This document shows, in pieces, positions 6,252 to 6,327 of a stretch of DNA of 6,327 nt; position 1 is the stretch's first letter, and every line of letters starts with the position of its first letter. The DNA is from Rubrobacter sp. (GTDB lineage Bacteria > Actinomycetota > Rubrobacteria > Rubrobacterales > Rubrobacteraceae): contig JACDFX010000117.1 of the NCBI GenBank assembly GCA_013815575.1, positions 1 through 6,327 on the forward strand, written 5' to 3'. The notes under the pieces were generated by a model. That model saw nothing but the letters and a program-made list of their open reading frames with translations, was not told where the DNA came from and made no database searches. Made by a program: the position numbers and the translations under genes.

Positions 6252-6327
6252 GAAGCCGGGCTCCTACGAAGCCGCGGGCGTCTCCCTGGAGAGGGGCGAG
6301 CGGGCCGTTGACCTCATGCGCTCCGCC
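6244..6327 (+). CDS. purM: Phosphoribosylformylglycinamidine cyclo-ligase (AIR synthetase) PurM, 5' part
   Basis: PurM closes FGAM to AIR with ATP (step 5), directly downstream of the PurSQL reaction. Only 28 codons are in the window, and the frame runs open to the last base. The start (M)PEKPGSYEAAGV followed by SLERGERAVDLMRSA matches the PurM N-terminal pattern S/A-Y-x-x-A-G-V-x-(I/L)-E-x-G-x-x-A-V. Gene order purF-(GNAT)-purM agrees. The GTG start has a GAGGGG site and its first 8 nt overlap the GNAT stop at 6249-6251. The truncation is a window-edge effect, not a broken gene. Confidence 0.88.
   Translation, partial: MPEKPGSYEAAGVSLERGERAVDLMRSA

Larger units (their letters stand above)
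1..6327 (+). other. Interior of a pur operon, one transcription unit
   Basis: All genes run in the same direction. Junctions are: upstream/purC 8-nt overlap, purC/purS 39-nt gap, purS/purQ GTGA, purQ/purL probable CTGA, purL/cupin ATGA, cupin/purF 1-nt gap, purF/GNAT GTGA, GNAT/purM 8-nt overlap. No terminator, internal promoter or riboswitch is visible, so control must come from outside the window or through translational coupling. No stretch above 300 bases lacks a gene. Confidence 0.85.

Noticed and set aside
6240..6260. Inverted repeat CCCGG...CCGGG around the purM start
   Set aside because: Only 5 bp with an 11-nt loop, common in GC-rich DNA; too weak to claim control of purM translation.

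Overview
The window is an interior slice of a de novo purine (IMP) biosynthesis operon from a high-GC bacterium. All supported genes lie on the + strand and are packed with almost no intergenic DNA. The order is (3' end of an unidentified gene, perhaps purB)-purC-purS-purQ-purL-cupin-purF-GNAT-purM(partial). The C/S/Q/L/F/M order is the one known from Bacillus-type pur operons. The high GC, the frequent GTG starts and the separate PurS/PurQ/small PurL enzyme suggest a deep-branching actinobacterium (Rubrobacter-like is my best guess) or another GC-rich Gram-positive-type lineage. The taxonomic call is inference only; no marker gene is present.

Layout: bases 1-31 hold the end of an upstream reading frame that overlaps purC by 8 nt. 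purC (SAICAR synthetase) runs 24-755. A 39-nt gap, the longest non-coding stretch in the window, separates it from purS, and a possible 16-codon ORF spans that gap. purS, purQ and purL (1028-3930 for the last two) make the three-subunit FGAM synthase. A small single-domain cupin follows with an ATGA overlap, then purF (4Fe-4S-type amidophosphoribosyltransferase) after a 1-nt gap. A GNAT N-acetyltransferase follows with a GTGA overlap, and then the first 28 codons of purM, which continues past the window edge.

Function: PurF makes phosphoribosylamine from PRPP and glutamine (step 1). PurS/PurQ/PurL convert FGAR to FGAM (step 4), PurM closes FGAM to AIR (step 5), and PurC adds aspartate to CAIR (step 8). 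The cupin and the GNAT protein are not known purine-pathway enzymes, yet both sit inside the operon in tight translational coupling with pathway genes.

The least ordinary signals are: (a) purL seems to start at a non-standard CTG overlapping the purQ stop (CTGA), since the first in-frame ATG would cut off a conserved N-terminal helix; (b) a 16-codon ORF with a strong Shine-Dalgarno sequence bridges purC and purS, whose own ATG has no Shine-Dalgarno sequence; (c) the octamer RTGCCTGA, a start codon overlapping a stop by 8 nt, recurs at three gene starts; (d) the two accessory genes. I saw no promoter, riboswitch, terminator, tRNA, CRISPR array or mobile element. I found no clearly new biological system; this is mainly a core metabolic operon with unusual translation-start architecture.
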